Shown piece after piece: positions 1 to 9,770 of a DNA stretch of 64,000 nucleotides (within the stretch, counting starts at the first letter, position 1; every line of letters begins with the position of its first letter). A model generated the notes under the pieces. That model made no database searches, was not told where the DNA came from, and saw only the letters and a program-made list of their open reading frames with translations. Origin of the DNA: Microbulbifer pacificus (GTDB taxonomy: Bacteria; Pseudomonadota; Gammaproteobacteria; Pseudomonadales; Cellvibrionaceae); NCBI RefSeq assembly GCF_002959965.1, contig NZ_PREV01000027.1:1364001-1428000 (forward strand), in the 5' to 3' direction. Position numbers and translations under genes: made by a program.

Positions 1-2471
1 ATGCGACCACGGGCAAATTTTTGGCGCTGACCAGCCGCGGTCACCATGTCACAGGCAAGCAGCAGCTCAGCGGCGCCATCGCGAATACGCGCCGTGGTGA
101 TGTCTTGCGGTGCCTGACCCACTTTCACATGGGCCACAACCGCGCCATTTTTTTGTGAGAGCCCCGTGAAATACAGCGTGGTACTACCCTTCTCCTCCAG
201 GTGTGCCGCCATCCCCAACAACGCCGCCACCGTGAGCACACCACTACCGCCAATACCGGCAACCAGAATATTCAGGGGCTGATCCAGTTTTGGCTTGGGG
301 GCATCCGGCAGATTTCTGCTCGCGCGATCAATGGCCTCGGCCAGGGTCTCCAGCGCCGGTTTCTTCAGTTCACCGCCCTCCACACTGACAAAACTCGGGC
401 AGAAGCCATCGGCGCAGCGCATGTCCTTGTTGCAGCTCGACTGGTTGACCTGCCGCTTGCGACCAAAGGCGGTTTCCAGGGGCTCTACGGCGATACAGCT
501 CGACTGTACACTGCAATCGCCACAACCTTCGCACACCCGATGGTTGATCAACAGGCGCCTTGCCGGATCGGGCATCTGCCCTTTCTTGCGGCGGCGGCGT
601 TTCTCCGCCGCACACACCTGCTCATAAATAATCGCGGTAACACCGGCGGTATCACGCAACTGGCGCTGTACCTGATCCAGTTCATCTCGGTGGAATATCT
701 GAAGTTCGTCGGGCAACAGATTGCGATGTTGCCGCCAGTGATCGGGGTTCTCGCTGACCAGGCACACCTGCCCGACGCCTTCCGCCAACAACTGCCGAGA
801 GAGAGTCGGTACCGTTACCTCGCCATCCGCGGGTTGGCCACCGGTCATCGCGACCGCGTCGTTCAACAGAATTTTGTAGGTGATATTGATCTGGCTCGCC
901 ACTGCCTGGCGGATGGCCAGCAGACCGGAGTGGTTGTAGGTACCATCGCCCATATTCTGGAAAATATGCTTGTCGCTGGAGAAGCGATGCAGCCCCACCC
1001 AATGCGCACCCTCGCCCCCCATGTGTGAATAGGTATCCGTGCGCAAGCCTTTACCCAGCGCCATGATATGGCAGCCGATACCGGCGCTGCCGGTACTGCC
1101 TTCCGGCAGTTTGGTGGAACTGTTATGGGGACAACCGGCACAAAATATCGGCTCGCGCGCCAACAGGCCGCTGGATTTCTGCACCACGTCCCGGCCGAGT
1201 TTTTCCGCCAATGGCAGGAGTTTTGCCGAATACTCGGTATCCGCCAGCCAGCGTGCAATGGCCTTCGCCACCTGATCCGGGCCAAAGCCCCAAATGGCCG
1301 GCAACAGGTCATTACCATCCAGATCTTTTTTACCCACCACTTTCGGACGCTGCTGATCCGGCCAGCCGTAGAAAAGATTTTTCATCTGGTCTTCCACCAG
1401 CGGGCGCTTCTCTTCCACAACCAGAATCCGCTCCATACCGCGGGCAAATTCCGTCATACCGCGTGGCTCCAGCGGCCAGCTCATGGCAACTTTGTGAATG
1501 GAGATACCCGCGTCCAGAAGATCCTGCTCCGTCAGCTCCAGCAGCTTGAGCGCCTCCAGCAAATCGCCATGCGCCTTGCCTACGGTGACAATACCAAAAC
1601 GTTTTATCGGCGCATCCACCACCGTGCGATCAAGTTTGTTGCTGTAGGCAAAAGCGCGTGCGGCGGGCAGCCGCTCCTCCAGCATGCGCCGTTCGTACTC
1701 AAGGCGCTCGGCGGGCCAGTTCAGGTGCGGATCATAGTTAAGGCCATGGGGCGGAATCGGGAAGGACTCCGGCAGTACAAAACGCGGCAGATCAGGCACC
1801 AAAATAGATGCACCGGATTCCACGGTTTCGGTAATGGTTTTGAAACCGACCCACAGGCCGGAGAAACGGGAGAGCGCGATACCCGCGAGCCCGAGCGTAA
1901 GGTACTCATCGATGGTGGCCGGGAACAGCAGCGGCATCATTACCGACTCGAAAATCTGGTCGGTGTTGTGAGAAAACATGGAGGATTCCGCCGTGTGGTC
2001 GTCGCCACACAGGGCCAGCACACCGCCGAGCTTGGAGGTTCCCTGGATGTTGGCCTGGCGGAATACGTCCGCGCTACGGTCCACACCGTGGCCCTTGCCG
2101 TACCAGATGGAGAATACCCCGTCGCGAGTGGCTTGCTTTCGGTAGTGATCCAACAGCTGGGTACCCCAGATGTTGGTCGCCCCGAGGTCCTCATTGATAC
2201 CCGGCTCGAAGTGAACATCGCGCTCGGCCAGCAATTTTTTGTGACGCCACAGCGCCTGGTCGTATCCACCCAGGGGGGAGCCGCGATACCCGGAGATAAA
2301 ACCGGCCGTGTTCAGGCCCGCCTGTTCATCCAGCTGTTTCTGCATGAGCGGCAGACGCACCAGGGCGTCGATACCGGTGAGAAATACACGACCGGAATCC
2401 CGGGTAAACGCCGCCTTGAGGGAGTACTCCCGGTCAAAGCCCAGTTCCTGATCCGTTTCGACCATCGCCAT
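1..2471 (-). CDS. Indolepyruvate ferredoxin oxidoreductase, N-terminal ~823 residues (runs off left edge)
   Basis: Large single-chain 2-oxoacid:ferredoxin oxidoreductase that would convert aryl pyruvates, from transamination of aromatic amino acids, to aryl-acetyl-CoA with reduced ferredoxin. The minus-strand frame is open from an ATG at 2471, with an AAGG element about 11 nt upstream, to the window edge. Visible in order: an N-terminal pyrimidine-binding domain (SGYRGSPLGGYDQAL), a CAGCPHNSST motif near residue 445, a TPP-binding stretch (GDGTYNHSG, then NDAVAMTGGQP) near 500-550, and a cysteine-rich Fe-S region (CEGCGDC) near 645-690. The following gamma-domain GIGGSGV motif begins before the edge. 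Family members are about 1,150 residues, so roughly 330 C-terminal residues are missing. It is divergent from an Lrp-type regulator. Family assignment is strong; the exact substrate is inferred. Confidence 0.9.
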   Translation of the reverse strand, partial: MAMVETDQELGFDREYSLKAAFTRDSGRVFLTGIDALVRLPLMQKQLDEQAGLNTAGFISGYRGSPLGGYDQALWRHKKLLAERDVHFEPGINEDLGATNIWGTQLLDHYRKQATRDGVFSIWYGKGHGVDRSADVFRQANIQGTSKLGGVLALCGDDHTAESSMFSHNTDQIFESVMMPLLFPATIDEYLTLGLAGIALSRFSGLWVGFKTITETVESGASILVPDLPRFVLPESFPIPPHGLNYDPHLNWPAERLEYERRMLEERLPAARAFAYSNKLDRTVVDAPIKRFGIVTVGKAHGDLLEALKLLELTEQDLLDAGISIHKVAMSWPLEPRGMTEFARGMERILVVEEKRPLVEDQMKNLFYGWPDQQRPKVVGKKDLDGNDLLPAIWGFGPDQVAKAIARWLADTEYSAKLLPLAEKLGRDVVQKSSGLLAREPIFCAGCPHNSSTKLPEGSTGSAGIGCHIMALGKGLRTDTYSHMGGEGAHWVGLHRFSSDKHIFQNMGDGTYNHSGLLAIRQAVASQINITYKILLNDAVAMTGGQPADGEVTVPTLSRQLLAEGVGQVCLVSENPDHWRQHRNLLPDELQIFHRDELDQVQRQLRDTAGVTAIIYEQVCAAEKRRRRKKGQMPDPARRLLINHRVCEGCGDCSVQSSCIAVEPLETAFGRKRQVNQSSCNKDMRCADGFCPSFVSVEGGELKKPALETLAEAIDRASRNLPDAPKPKLDQPLNILVAGIGGSGVLTVAALLGMAAHLEEKGSTTLYFTGLSQKNGAVVAHVKVGQAPQDITTARIRDGAAELLLACDMVTAAGQRQKFARGR

Positions 2472-2891
2472 GGTAAAGACCTTCTCGCTCTATATCCGGC
2501 GCCAGGTACCCGATAACAGGGGTTCCGGCGCAATCCGGTGATATGTTGTTGTTTTCCGTAAACTATCACCGAGAAGACAAGCAGGTCATACCAAAATCAC
2601 CAAAAAACGCGAGATACACGGAAAGAATTAACCACTTGAAGGCACATTTCTGCAATAATCAACGATATCGGCCGGACTATTGAGAATCTTTATCAAGTTG
2701 TCCGTCACGGCTGGTGATGCACCTGCTCCAACGTGCTCGAGTGCGGATTCCGGATAGAACAGATGCGATAATCCGGTCACGCGATGTATGCTTTTCAAGG
2801 CAGTGACTCGGGCGCTGGCCAGTGGATTCACCGCGGTCGCCACCCCATTTTGACAACCAGATCAGAACACATAGAAACACCGGGAACCCTT
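2472..2891. other. Divergent intergenic region between the oxidoreductase and lrp-like genes
   Basis: About 420 bp without a credible gene; short frames here have no ribosome site or family resemblance. It must hold the promoters of both divergent genes. A TTGACA hexamer at 2850-2855 is a possible -35 for the lrp-like gene, but no convincing -10 follows at 16-18 bp. I found no clear dyad. Confidence 0.5.
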
Positions 2892-3374
2892 ATGGCCTAT
2901 ATGCTGGACGCCATCGACAAGCACATTCTGGAAATTCTTCAGCAGGACGCGACCATCCCCAATATCGAGCTGGCGGAGAAGGTCTGCCTGTCGCCCTCCC
3001 CGTGCTCACGCCGGGTCAAAAACCTGCACGAACAGGGCTTTATCAAGCGCGCCGTTACTCTGCTGGAGCCGGACATGGTGGGGCTGCCGGTAAGTGTGTT
3101 TATTCAGGTGACGTTGAACCATCAGGTCAAGAAGGAGCTGCAGCACTTCGAGTCCACCATCGCCCAGTGGCCCGAGGTGATGGAGTGCTACCTGATGACT
3201 GGGGATTTCGATTATCTGTTACGGGTGGTGGTGCCGAACCTGCACGCGTATCAGGAGTTTCTCGACAAAAAACTCACAGAGCTGCCGGGGATCGACCATA
3301 TCAAAAGCAGCTTTTCACTGAAGCAGGTGCGCTACCGTACCGAACTGCCGCTCGATCAGCTGATGGAAAAATGA
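2892..3374 (+). CDS. Lrp/AsnC family transcriptional regulator
   Basis: A 160-residue protein of the usual Lrp/AsnC length. Residues about 4-60 form the N-terminal winged helix (LDAIDKHILEILQQDA, then CLSPSPCSRRVKNL as recognition region). Residues 65-155 match the RAM/AsnC ligand-binding domain, with the typical VMECYLMTGDFDYLLRV segment. The start is taken at ATG 2892 because AsnC proteins begin a few residues before the LD-x-ID motif; the frame is open 36 codons further upstream without family-like sequence. Divergent placement next to the indolepyruvate oxidoreductase suggests it senses an amino acid and controls that gene. Family certain, target inferred. Confidence 0.92.
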   Translation: MAYMLDAIDKHILEILQQDATIPNIELAEKVCLSPSPCSRRVKNLHEQGFIKRAVTLLEPDMVGLPVSVFIQVTLNHQVKKELQHFESTIAQWPEVMECYLMTGDFDYLLRVVVPNLHAYQEFLDKKLTELPGIDHIKSSFSLKQVRYRTELPLDQLMEK

Positions 3375-3375
3375 T

Positions 3376-3582
3376 TCAGCGGCGAAACAGGCTCAGGATA
3401 AGACTCAGCACCACACTGATGATGATCATCGACACAATCGGGAAGTAAACCCGGCTGCGCTCGGATTCGATACGGATGTCGCCGGGCAATCGCCCGAACC
3501 AACTGAACAGGTTCGGAAAAAAATGCAGCAGTACGCCGATCAATACCAGCACACAGCCCAGAACAATAAGCCACTTCGGCAC
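3376..3582 (-). CDS. DUF2905 small membrane protein
   Basis: A 68-residue protein with two hydrophobic segments (about residues 3-23 and 44-64) flanking FGRLPGDIRIE, the hallmark of DUF2905. The GTG at 3582 is chosen as start because GGAGG (3590-3594) lies 7 nt upstream; the longer open frame to 3642 adds non-conserved residues. It converges with the lrp-like gene, leaving one base between the stops. Function of the family is unknown; it is an inner-membrane protein. Confidence 0.82.
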   Translation of the reverse strand: MPKWLIVLGCVLVLIGVLLHFFPNLFSWFGRLPGDIRIESERSRVYFPIVSMIIISVVLSLILSLFRR

Positions 3583-3646
3583 TGCTTCGCCTCCATCAAC
3601 GTCTCGTTTAAGTGTAGAAGTTCCTGACTTGTAGCCGGGCAAAAAA

Positions 3647-3684
3647 CAAAAAGGCCGCGATGCGTAAACATCGCGGCCTTTTTG
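3647..3684 (-). terminator. Rho-independent terminator after the M3 peptidase gene
   Basis: Inverted repeat AAAAAGGCCGCGATG / CATCGCGGCCTTTTT with a short loop. The T-run is present on either strand, so it could act bidirectionally. It lies 22 bp beyond the M3 peptidase stop. Confidence 0.85.
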
Positions 3685-3705
3685 TTACCGGTTCAGCCGT
3701 GCAGA

Positions 3706-5925
3706 TTATTCTCCCGCGGCAGCGGTGGCTTCCGCCTTTTCGCCGGGAACAGGAAATCCGCGATCACGCATCAACGGCTCAATGCCCGCATCGCGCCCGC
3801 GGAACAGACGATAGGCTTCCGCCGGGTCAATGGCGTTGCGCGGGGCGAACAGGTATTTGACCAGCTTGCCCGCCACTTCCTTATCGTAGAAACCACCCTT
3901 AGCCTCGGCGAAGGCCTCGGAGGCGTCGGCGGTCAAGACATCCGCCCACATGTAGCCGTAGTAACCCGCGGAGTAACCTTCACCGGAGAAGATATGACCG
4001 AACTGCGGCGTGCGGTGGCGCATCACCAGTTCGCTCGGCATACCCAGTGCATCGAGGGTTTCACGCTCGAACTTGTCCGGATCGATACCTTTCGGATCGG
4101 TGGTGTGCAGTTTCATATCCACCAGCGCCGATGCCAGATACTCGGTAGTACTGAACCCCTGATTGAAATTCGCAGCTTTCTTGATCTTGGCGACCAGCTC
4201 GGCCGGCATCGGCTTGCCGGTTTTGTAGTGCACCAGATAGTTCTCGATTACCGGGTCGGTGCTCAACCAACGCTCCAGCAGCTGAGATTGAAACTCAGTG
4301 TAATCACGTACACCGCTGTTCAGCGTCGGGTAAGCGACGTTGGATGCCAGGAAGTGCAGCGCATGACCAAACTCATGGAAGAACGTTGTGGCGTCGTCCC
4401 AGCTCACCAAAACCGGCTCACCAGGGGCGCCCTTGATGAAGTTGGAATTGTTGGAAGCCAGTACGGTTTCCTTGCCATCAAACGTGCTGTGATCACGGTA
4501 CATGCTGGCCCAGGCACCGGAGCGCTTACCGGCGCGGGCAAACGGATCCAGGTACCAGAGACCGATATGCTCGCCGGAGGTCTTGTCCGTAACCTCCCAG
4601 ACTTTTACGTCTTCGTGATAGACCGGAACGGTACCCGCTTTTACCGGAGTGAAGTTGAAATTGAACAGCTCACCGGCCACGAAGAACATACCTTCGCGCA
4701 GTTTGTCCAGCTGCAGATACTGCTTCACCTCGTCGGAATTCAGATCGTACTTCGCCTTGCGGACTTTTTCCGCATAGAAGCGATAATCCCACGGCTCGAT
4801 CTTGATGCCCGCCTTTTCCGCATCGGCAACGGCCTGCATATCCGCCACTTCCTCATGTACACGGGCGACCGATGCCGGCCACACGGCCTCCATCAGTTTA
4901 ATGGCGTTTTCCGGGGTTTTCGCCATACGATTCTGCACGCGCCACTCGGCGTAGTTGTCAAAGCCCAGCAGACCTACACGCTCATCACGCAGTTGCAGGA
5001 TTTCGGCAATGATTGCGTTGTTATCGTGTTCGCCGCCGTTGTCACCACGACTGTAGTAATTACGCCACACCTGCTCCCGCAGCGCACGATCCTCTGAATA
5101 GGTGAGAAGCGGGTCCATGGAGGAGCGGGTGTTGGTAATCGCGTAGTTACCCTTCTGGCCTTTTTCTTCCGCCAGCGCGGCCGCAGCCTTCACAAACGAC
5201 TCCGGCAGACCTCTCAACTGATCGCTACGCAGAAAAAGATCGTAGCCCTCCTCGTCCGCCAGTACGTTGTTCGCGAATTTGGTGTGCAGCTCGGCGAGAC
5301 GCTCATTGATCTCGGCGTAGCGCGCCTTGGCATCACCGCTCAGCGTGGCACCATTGGTGGCGAATTCATCGTATACCAGCTCAACTACACGCTTCTGTTC
5401 CGGCGTCAGACCTGAATCATTGCGTGTATCGAAAACGGCTTTCACACGCTGGAACAGCTTGTCGTTCTGGATGATTTTCGAGTTGAAAGCGGCGAGCTGG
5501 GGAGCCATTTCCGTTTGCACCGCGCGGAACTCAGGAGAGGACATATTGCCGCTCCAGATACCCCAGTAGGTAAATACCTGGCTCAGTGCCTTGCCGCTGC
5601 GCTCCATTTCTTCAATGGTATTGGCGAAGGTCGGCGCAGCCGGATTATTGGCGATGCGGTCAATTTCCGCCAGGTTCTGCGCCATACCGTACTCAAGCGC
5701 CGGCTTGAGGTCTTCCACCTTCATTTTGTCAAACGCGGGTACCCCGCCGTAGGGGCCAGCCCACTCAGCCAGCAGCGGATTGCCGGCCACATCCGCCACT
5801 GCGGCGGCAGAGGCAACTACCTGTTCAGCGGGTTTGGAAACCTGCGCCTGTTCGGAATCTTTACCACAGCCGCTCAGGGCTGCGAGGGCGGCGGCAATGG
5901 ACACTGCAATCAATGTTTGACGCAT
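3706..5925 (-). CDS. M3 family metallopeptidase lipoprotein (oligopeptidase/dipeptidyl carboxypeptidase type)
   Basis: A 739-residue zinc peptidase that would trim short peptides in the cell envelope. The N-terminus is a lipoprotein signal with lipobox LSGC (Cys20). The zinc site is HEFGH at 517-521, inside the FFHEFGHALH signature, with the third ligand Glu in the YTEFQSQLLERW segment about 25-35 residues later. The C-terminal GYSAGYYGYMW segment is also typical of M3/Dcp proteins. The cytoplasmic Dcp and PrlC relatives lack a lipobox, so this one is probably periplasm-facing. Monocistronic, with a terminator directly after it. Whether it is an endo- or exo-peptidase cannot be told from sequence. 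Confidence 0.93.
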   Translation of the reverse strand: MRQTLIAVSIAAALAALSGCGKDSEQAQVSKPAEQVVASAAAVADVAGNPLLAEWAGPYGGVPAFDKMKVEDLKPALEYGMAQNLAEIDRIANNPAAPTFANTIEEMERSGKALSQVFTYWGIWSGNMSSPEFRAVQTEMAPQLAAFNSKIIQNDKLFQRVKAVFDTRNDSGLTPEQKRVVELVYDEFATNGATLSGDAKARYAEINERLAELHTKFANNVLADEEGYDLFLRSDQLRGLPESFVKAAAALAEEKGQKGNYAITNTRSSMDPLLTYSEDRALREQVWRNYYSRGDNGGEHDNNAIIAEILQLRDERVGLLGFDNYAEWRVQNRMAKTPENAIKLMEAVWPASVARVHEEVADMQAVADAEKAGIKIEPWDYRFYAEKVRKAKYDLNSDEVKQYLQLDKLREGMFFVAGELFNFNFTPVKAGTVPVYHEDVKVWEVTDKTSGEHIGLWYLDPFARAGKRSGAWASMYRDHSTFDGKETVLASNNSNFIKGAPGEPVLVSWDDATTFFHEFGHALHFLASNVAYPTLNSGVRDYTEFQSQLLERWLSTDPVIENYLVHYKTGKPMPAELVAKIKKAANFNQGFSTTEYLASALVDMKLHTTDPKGIDPDKFERETLDALGMPSELVMRHRTPQFGHIFSGEGYSAGYYGYMWADVLTADASEAFAEAKGGFYDKEVAGKLVKYLFAPRNAIDPAEAYRLFRGRDAGIEPLMRDRGFPVPGEKAEATAAAGE

Positions 5926-6172
5926 CGACTCGATCCTCTCTTTGTTTGCTGTAATTGTTTATGTAACTGTTAAATGACTGACCGCCCGGAGTGTACCCCG
6001 GGGGAGCAGATGCCGCTACGACACCCCGACCAGCCCACATTTTTATACGGCGAAGCGCTTTTCGCGCCGAATAACCCCCTGTCTCTGATCAACTTTGCGG
6101 AGGAAAGTCTGTGCTTTTCTAACATACCGACCATTGATAACGGCTTGTTAAGTGTATTGTTTTATAACCTGC

Positions 6173-6198
6173 AAAAAATGCCGGGATACCCCGGCATT
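6173..6198 (-). terminator. Terminator downstream of the GST gene
   Basis: ATGCCGGG (6178-6185), loop ATAC, CCCGGCAT (6190-6197). Read on the minus strand the stem is followed by six T, 19 bp past the GST stop codon. Confidence 0.85.
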
Positions 6199-6216
6199 GT
6201 CTGTTCGACGGCGGAA

Positions 6217-6897
6217 TCAGGCGCGACGGTCTTCCACGATGGTGCCAAACATCTCGAGCTCAGCGTCGTGCACGCTCTCGCGCCAGGTCTCACGAAGCGC
6301 GTCAGCCACCCAGGACTGCATGCCTGGCAGCGCCAGTAGTCGCTCGCAGTAGGCCATCGCCTCTTCACCCAGTGAGAGCTGGTACCCGCGCAGGCGAATG
6401 GCTACCGGGGCAAAGAATGCATCCACCGCAGTGAACGACGCACCTGCGAGATACGGCCCCCCAAAACGCGTCAGCCCCTGCAACCACAACTCCTCTACTC
6501 GGTCGAGATTCTTCTGCAGCGCGGCATCCACTTCCCGCAACGCGACAGTCACACCACAATTCATACTGCACTGGTTACGCAGTGCGGAAAATCCGGAGTG
6601 CATTTCCGCCGCGGCACTGCGTGCCCACGCCCGCGCCTGCCGGTCTTGTGGCCACACCTGGGGAAAGGATTCGTAGAGGTACTCCGCAATGGCGAGGGAG
6701 TCCCACACCGTGATATCTCCATCTACCAGACAGGGCACCAGGCCGGTGGGGGAAAACTTGCGGAATTTTTCCCAACTGCCGCCCTCATCAAACGGCACCA
6801 GCTCCTCTTCAAAGGGAATATCCAGCTGGGTCGCCAGCAGCCAGGGGCGCAGCGACCAAGAGGAATAGTTTTTATTGCCGATAAATAATTGGTACAT
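6217..6897 (-). CDS. Glutathione S-transferase family protein
   Basis: 226 residues. An N-terminal thioredoxin-like GST domain (about 1-80: LFIGNKNYSSWSLRPWL, PTGLVPCLVDG, WDSLAIAEYL) is followed by an all-helical C-terminal domain. The NKNYSSWSLRPW motif marks the bacterial GST subgroup often annotated as glutathione S-transferase family without known substrate. The start is ATG 6897, preceded by GGGAG; an upstream in-frame extension lacks family sequence. It follows the DAHP synthase on the same strand with a 53 bp gap, so cotranscription is possible. A conjugating or peroxidase role is inferred only from family. Confidence 0.88.
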   Translation of the reverse strand: MYQLFIGNKNYSSWSLRPWLLATQLDIPFEEELVPFDEGGSWEKFRKFSPTGLVPCLVDGDITVWDSLAIAEYLYESFPQVWPQDRQARAWARSAAAEMHSGFSALRNQCSMNCGVTVALREVDAALQKNLDRVEELWLQGLTRFGGPYLAGASFTAVDAFFAPVAIRLRGYQLSLGEEAMAYCERLLALPGMQSWVADALRETWRESVHDAELEMFGTIVEDRRA

Positions 6898-6950
6898 CCC
6901 ACACTCCCTTACAAATGATCCGGTTGTTTCAGCGCCCGACCTGTAGCAGA

Positions 6951-8348
6951 TCAGGCACTGCCATTGCGCCCCTCGCGCAACAATTCGGAAATACAGAACG
7001 CCAGTTCCAAAACCTGATCCGCATTCAAACGCGGATCGCATTGAGTGCGATAGCAGCTGGCGAGATCCGCATCGGAAATTTTCCAGGCGCCGCCAGTGCA
7101 CTCAGTAACGTGCTGCCCGGTCATTTCCAGGTGGATACCACCTGGGTGACTACCCTCGGCACGGTGTACCGCAAAGAAATCGCGAATTTCCCGCAGGATA
7201 TTATCGAAGTTTCGCGTCTTGAATCCGCTGGACGCCTTCTCGGTGTTGCCGTGCATAGGATCGGTACTCCACACCACTGAGCGCCCTTCCCTCTCCACCA
7301 CACGCACCAACGCAGGCAATTTTTCACCCAGGGTATCCGCACCCATTCGGGTAATCAGTGTCAGCCGCCCCGGCTCATTGTTGGGGTTCAGGCGATCAAT
7401 CAGACGGATCAACTCATCCGTGGCCATACCCGGCCCGACTTTCACACCGATGGGATTCCACACTCCCGCAAGAAATTCCACATGTGCTGCATCCAACTGG
7501 CGGGTGCGCTCACCAATCCACAGCATGTGTGCTGAGCAGTCGTACCATTTGCCAGTAAGACTGTCGGTACGGGTCAATGCCTGCTCGTAATTCAGCAGCA
7601 GCGCCTCATGCGATGTGTACAGAGTGGTCTCACGAATAGCCGGCGTGTTGGTCGAATTGATGCCGCACACCGCCATAAATTCCAGCGCATCCTGCAACCG
7701 CTCCGCCAGTTGCAAATAGCGATCGCGCTGTGGGTTGCTCTCAAGATAACTCAGGTTCCAGGCGTGCACCTGATGCAGATCCGCGAGGCCACCCTGGGCG
7801 AACGCGCGCAGCAGATTCAATGTGGCGGCGGACTGATTGTAGGCCGTCAGCATCCGTCGCGGATCCGGTACCCGCGCCTCCGCGGTAAAGTCGATACCGT
7901 TTATGATATCGCCGCGGTAACTGGGCAGCTCCACGCCGTTGATCGCTTCCGTGTCGGCGGAGCGAGGTTTGGCGTACTGCCCCGCCATACGCGCCACCTT
8001 CACTACCGGCAGATTGCCGGCGAAGGTGAGCACCACCGCCATCTGCAACAGTACCTTGAAGGTGTCGCGAATGCGGTTGGCATTGAAATCGGTGAAGGAC
8101 TCTGCGCAATCGCCACCCTGCAGTAAAAATGCCTTGCCCTGGGCCACATCCGCCAATTGCCGGCGCAGTTCGCGCGCCTCGGCGGCAAATACCAGAGGCG
8201 GGTAGCTGGCGAGCTCCCGCTCAACGGATTCGACCTCGATAGTGGACTGGTATTTCGGTTGCTGGTGGGCCGTGAGCTTGCGCCAGCTCGCCGGGTCCCA
8301 GGGGTTGACTAAAGACTCGGACACAGGGATTTCTACCTCAACTTCCAT
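6951..8348 (-). CDS. Class II 3-deoxy-7-phosphoheptulonate (DAHP) synthase
   Basis: 465 residues. Catalyses condensation of phosphoenolpyruvate and erythrose 4-phosphate, the first step of the shikimate pathway. It is the plant/type II form rather than Aro[12 protein letters not shown] near the N-terminus, [18 protein letters not shown] and STDPMHGNT are all class II landmarks. The start is set at ATG 8348 by similarity to the usual N-terminus; the frame is open to 8411 but the extra 21 residues look unrelated. Its ribosome site is weak. It sits beside an aromatic/aspartate aminotransferase, consistent with an aromatic amino acid theme; pheA, tyrA/aroA and serC are at the other end of the window. 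Class II enzymes can be either biosynthetic or tied to secondary metabolism. Confidence 0.93.
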   Translation of the reverse strand: MEVEVEIPVSESLVNPWDPASWRKLTAHQQPKYQSTIEVESVERELASYPPLVFAAEARELRRQLADVAQGKAFLLQGGDCAESFTDFNANRIRDTFKVLLQMAVVLTFAGNLPVVKVARMAGQYAKPRSADTEAINGVELPSYRGDIINGIDFTAEARVPDPRRMLTAYNQSAATLNLLRAFAQGGLADLHQVHAWNLSYLESNPQRDRYLQLAERLQDALEFMAVCGINSTNTPAIRETTLYTSHEALLLNYEQALTRTDSLTGKWYDCSAHMLWIGERTRQLDAAHVEFLAGVWNPIGVKVGPGMATDELIRLIDRLNPNNEPGRLTLITRMGADTLGEKLPALVRVVEREGRSVVWSTDPMHGNTEKASSGFKTRNFDNILREIRDFFAVHRAEGSHPGGIHLEMTGQHVTECTGGAWKISDADLASCYRTQCDPRLNADQVLELAFCISELLREGRNGSA

Positions 8349-8430
8349 TTTCGGTTGTACTTCGGATGACAGGCACCGGATGATCGGCCTGCTGCACAGC
8401 GATGTCACCATGCAGCCTGTTCAATGACGG

Positions 8431-8465
8431 GAAAAACAATCAGGCCGCGCCCAATACGCGCGGCC
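8431..8465 (-). terminator. Terminator downstream of the aminotransferase gene
   Basis: Stem GGCCGCG (8443-8449) / CGCGGCC (8459-8465). On the minus strand it is followed by TGATTGTTTTT. It separates the aminotransferase from the DAHP synthase gene. Confidence 0.7.
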
Positions 8466-8477
8466 ATAATTCAGATA

Positions 8478-9674
8478 TCAGGATTCGAGAACTTCAGCAA
8501 CGGACTGACAGAAATAGGCCATGTTGTTCTGGCTCAGGCCGGCGATGCTGATACGGCTGGAATCTACCATATAAATGGAGTAATTCTGCTGCAGTTTCTG
8601 CACTTGCTCCGGGGTAATACCCAGGAAGGAAAACATTCCCTTCTGCCTTTGGATAAAACTGAAATCGCCGGCAGCCCCAGACGTCCGCAGACTTTCTACC
8701 AATCCGGAGCGCAGTCCGTTGATACGCTCACGCATTTCGGCAAGCTCGGCTTCCCAGTTTGCCCGCAGGCCAGCGTCGGTCAGAATGGATTCCACAATGG
8801 CACCCCCATGGTTGGGCGGCATGGAGTAATTCCCGCGCACTACGTTGAGCAGTTGGCTCTGCCCACGATCGGCCGCCGCCGAATCGCTGTAAATCACCAT
8901 TGCCAGGCCGACACGTTCGCGGTAGAGGCCAAAGTTCTTCGAGCAGGACGCGGCCACAATCATCTCGGGGACGGATTCCGCCATCAGACGCAGGCCGTAG
9001 GCATCGGCGTCGAGGCTTTCACCAAAACCCTGGTAGGCCATATCCACAAATGGCGTAAAGCCTTGCTTCTGCGCCATCTCCGCCAGTACCTTCCACTGCT
9101 CGCGGGAAAGATCCGCACCGCAGGGGTTATGACAGCAGGCGTGAAACAACACCAGATCACCCTCCCCCACATTCTTGAGCGTTTCCACCATGACATCGAA
9201 CTGCAGTGTGCTGGTGGCGCGGTCGTAGTAGGGATAACTTTTAATCTGCAGGCCGGCGTTACCGAGCAGCGGAACATGATTGGCCCATGTGGGATCACTC
9301 ACCCAGATAGTGGCACCAGCCTTGGCCCGATTCGCGAACTCGGCGAGCACACGCAACGCGCCGCATCCGCCCGGGGTTTGCGCGGAGCGCACGCGATTGC
9401 CGACCAGCGCCGGGTGCCCCGCGCCCAACACCAGTTCCTGCATGGCGATGTTGAATCCGGGGGTACCCGCCGGGCCGATGTAAGACTTGGTTTCTTCACT
9501 CTGCAGCAGGCGGGTCTCCGCCTCTTTCACCGCCTGCAGAACCGGAGTGTGGCCAGCCTCGTCTTTATAGACACCTACCCCCAGGTCGATCTTGCTGGGA
9601 TTTTCATCGGCGCGGTAAGCGGCCAGCAGGCCGAGAATCGGGTCGGCGGGCAGGCTTTTCAGGTGGTCGAACAT
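8478..9674 (-). CDS. Aromatic amino acid / aspartate aminotransferase (class I, PLP)
   Basis: 398 residues, the length of AspC/TyrB. PLP lysine is Lys246 in SCSKNFGLYRERVG. Other family landmarks are SYIGPAGTPGF, the CCHNPCG segment (Asn contacting PLP) near 181-186, and the C-terminal SSRISIAGL holding the substrate-carboxylate Arg. ATG 9674 has an AGGAG box just upstream; the in-frame extension to 9716 is not conserved. It could supply the transamination step for Phe/Tyr synthesis or for aromatic amino acid breakdown. AspC and TyrB cannot be separated here by motif alone, so no symbol is given. Confidence 0.92.
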   Translation of the reverse strand: MFDHLKSLPADPILGLLAAYRADENPSKIDLGVGVYKDEAGHTPVLQAVKEAETRLLQSEETKSYIGPAGTPGFNIAMQELVLGAGHPALVGNRVRSAQTPGGCGALRVLAEFANRAKAGATIWVSDPTWANHVPLLGNAGLQIKSYPYYDRATSTLQFDVMVETLKNVGEGDLVLFHACCHNPCGADLSREQWKVLAEMAQKQGFTPFVDMAYQGFGESLDADAYGLRLMAESVPEMIVAASCSKNFGLYRERVGLAMVIYSDSAAADRGQSQLLNVVRGNYSMPPNHGGAIVESILTDAGLRANWEAELAEMRERINGLRSGLVESLRTSGAAGDFSFIQRQKGMFSFLGITPEQVQKLQQNYSIYMVDSSRISIAGLSQNNMAYFCQSVAEVLES

Positions 9675-9770
9675 GGTAACTCCTGATGGTTCACACTGGC
9701 GTACCCATAGCGGCACGCCACTCGGTAATCTGGATGGGAAAACGATTGATCAATGACGGCAAACTGCGAG

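Noticed and set aside
201..2516. Long plus-strand frames at the left edge (275 and 482 codons)
   Set aside because: They are antisense shadows of the indolepyruvate oxidoreductase gene, which carries clear motifs.
5974..6339. 121-codon plus-strand frame between the M3 peptidase and GST genes
   Set aside because: It runs antisense into the GST gene and across its terminator, with no ribosome site.
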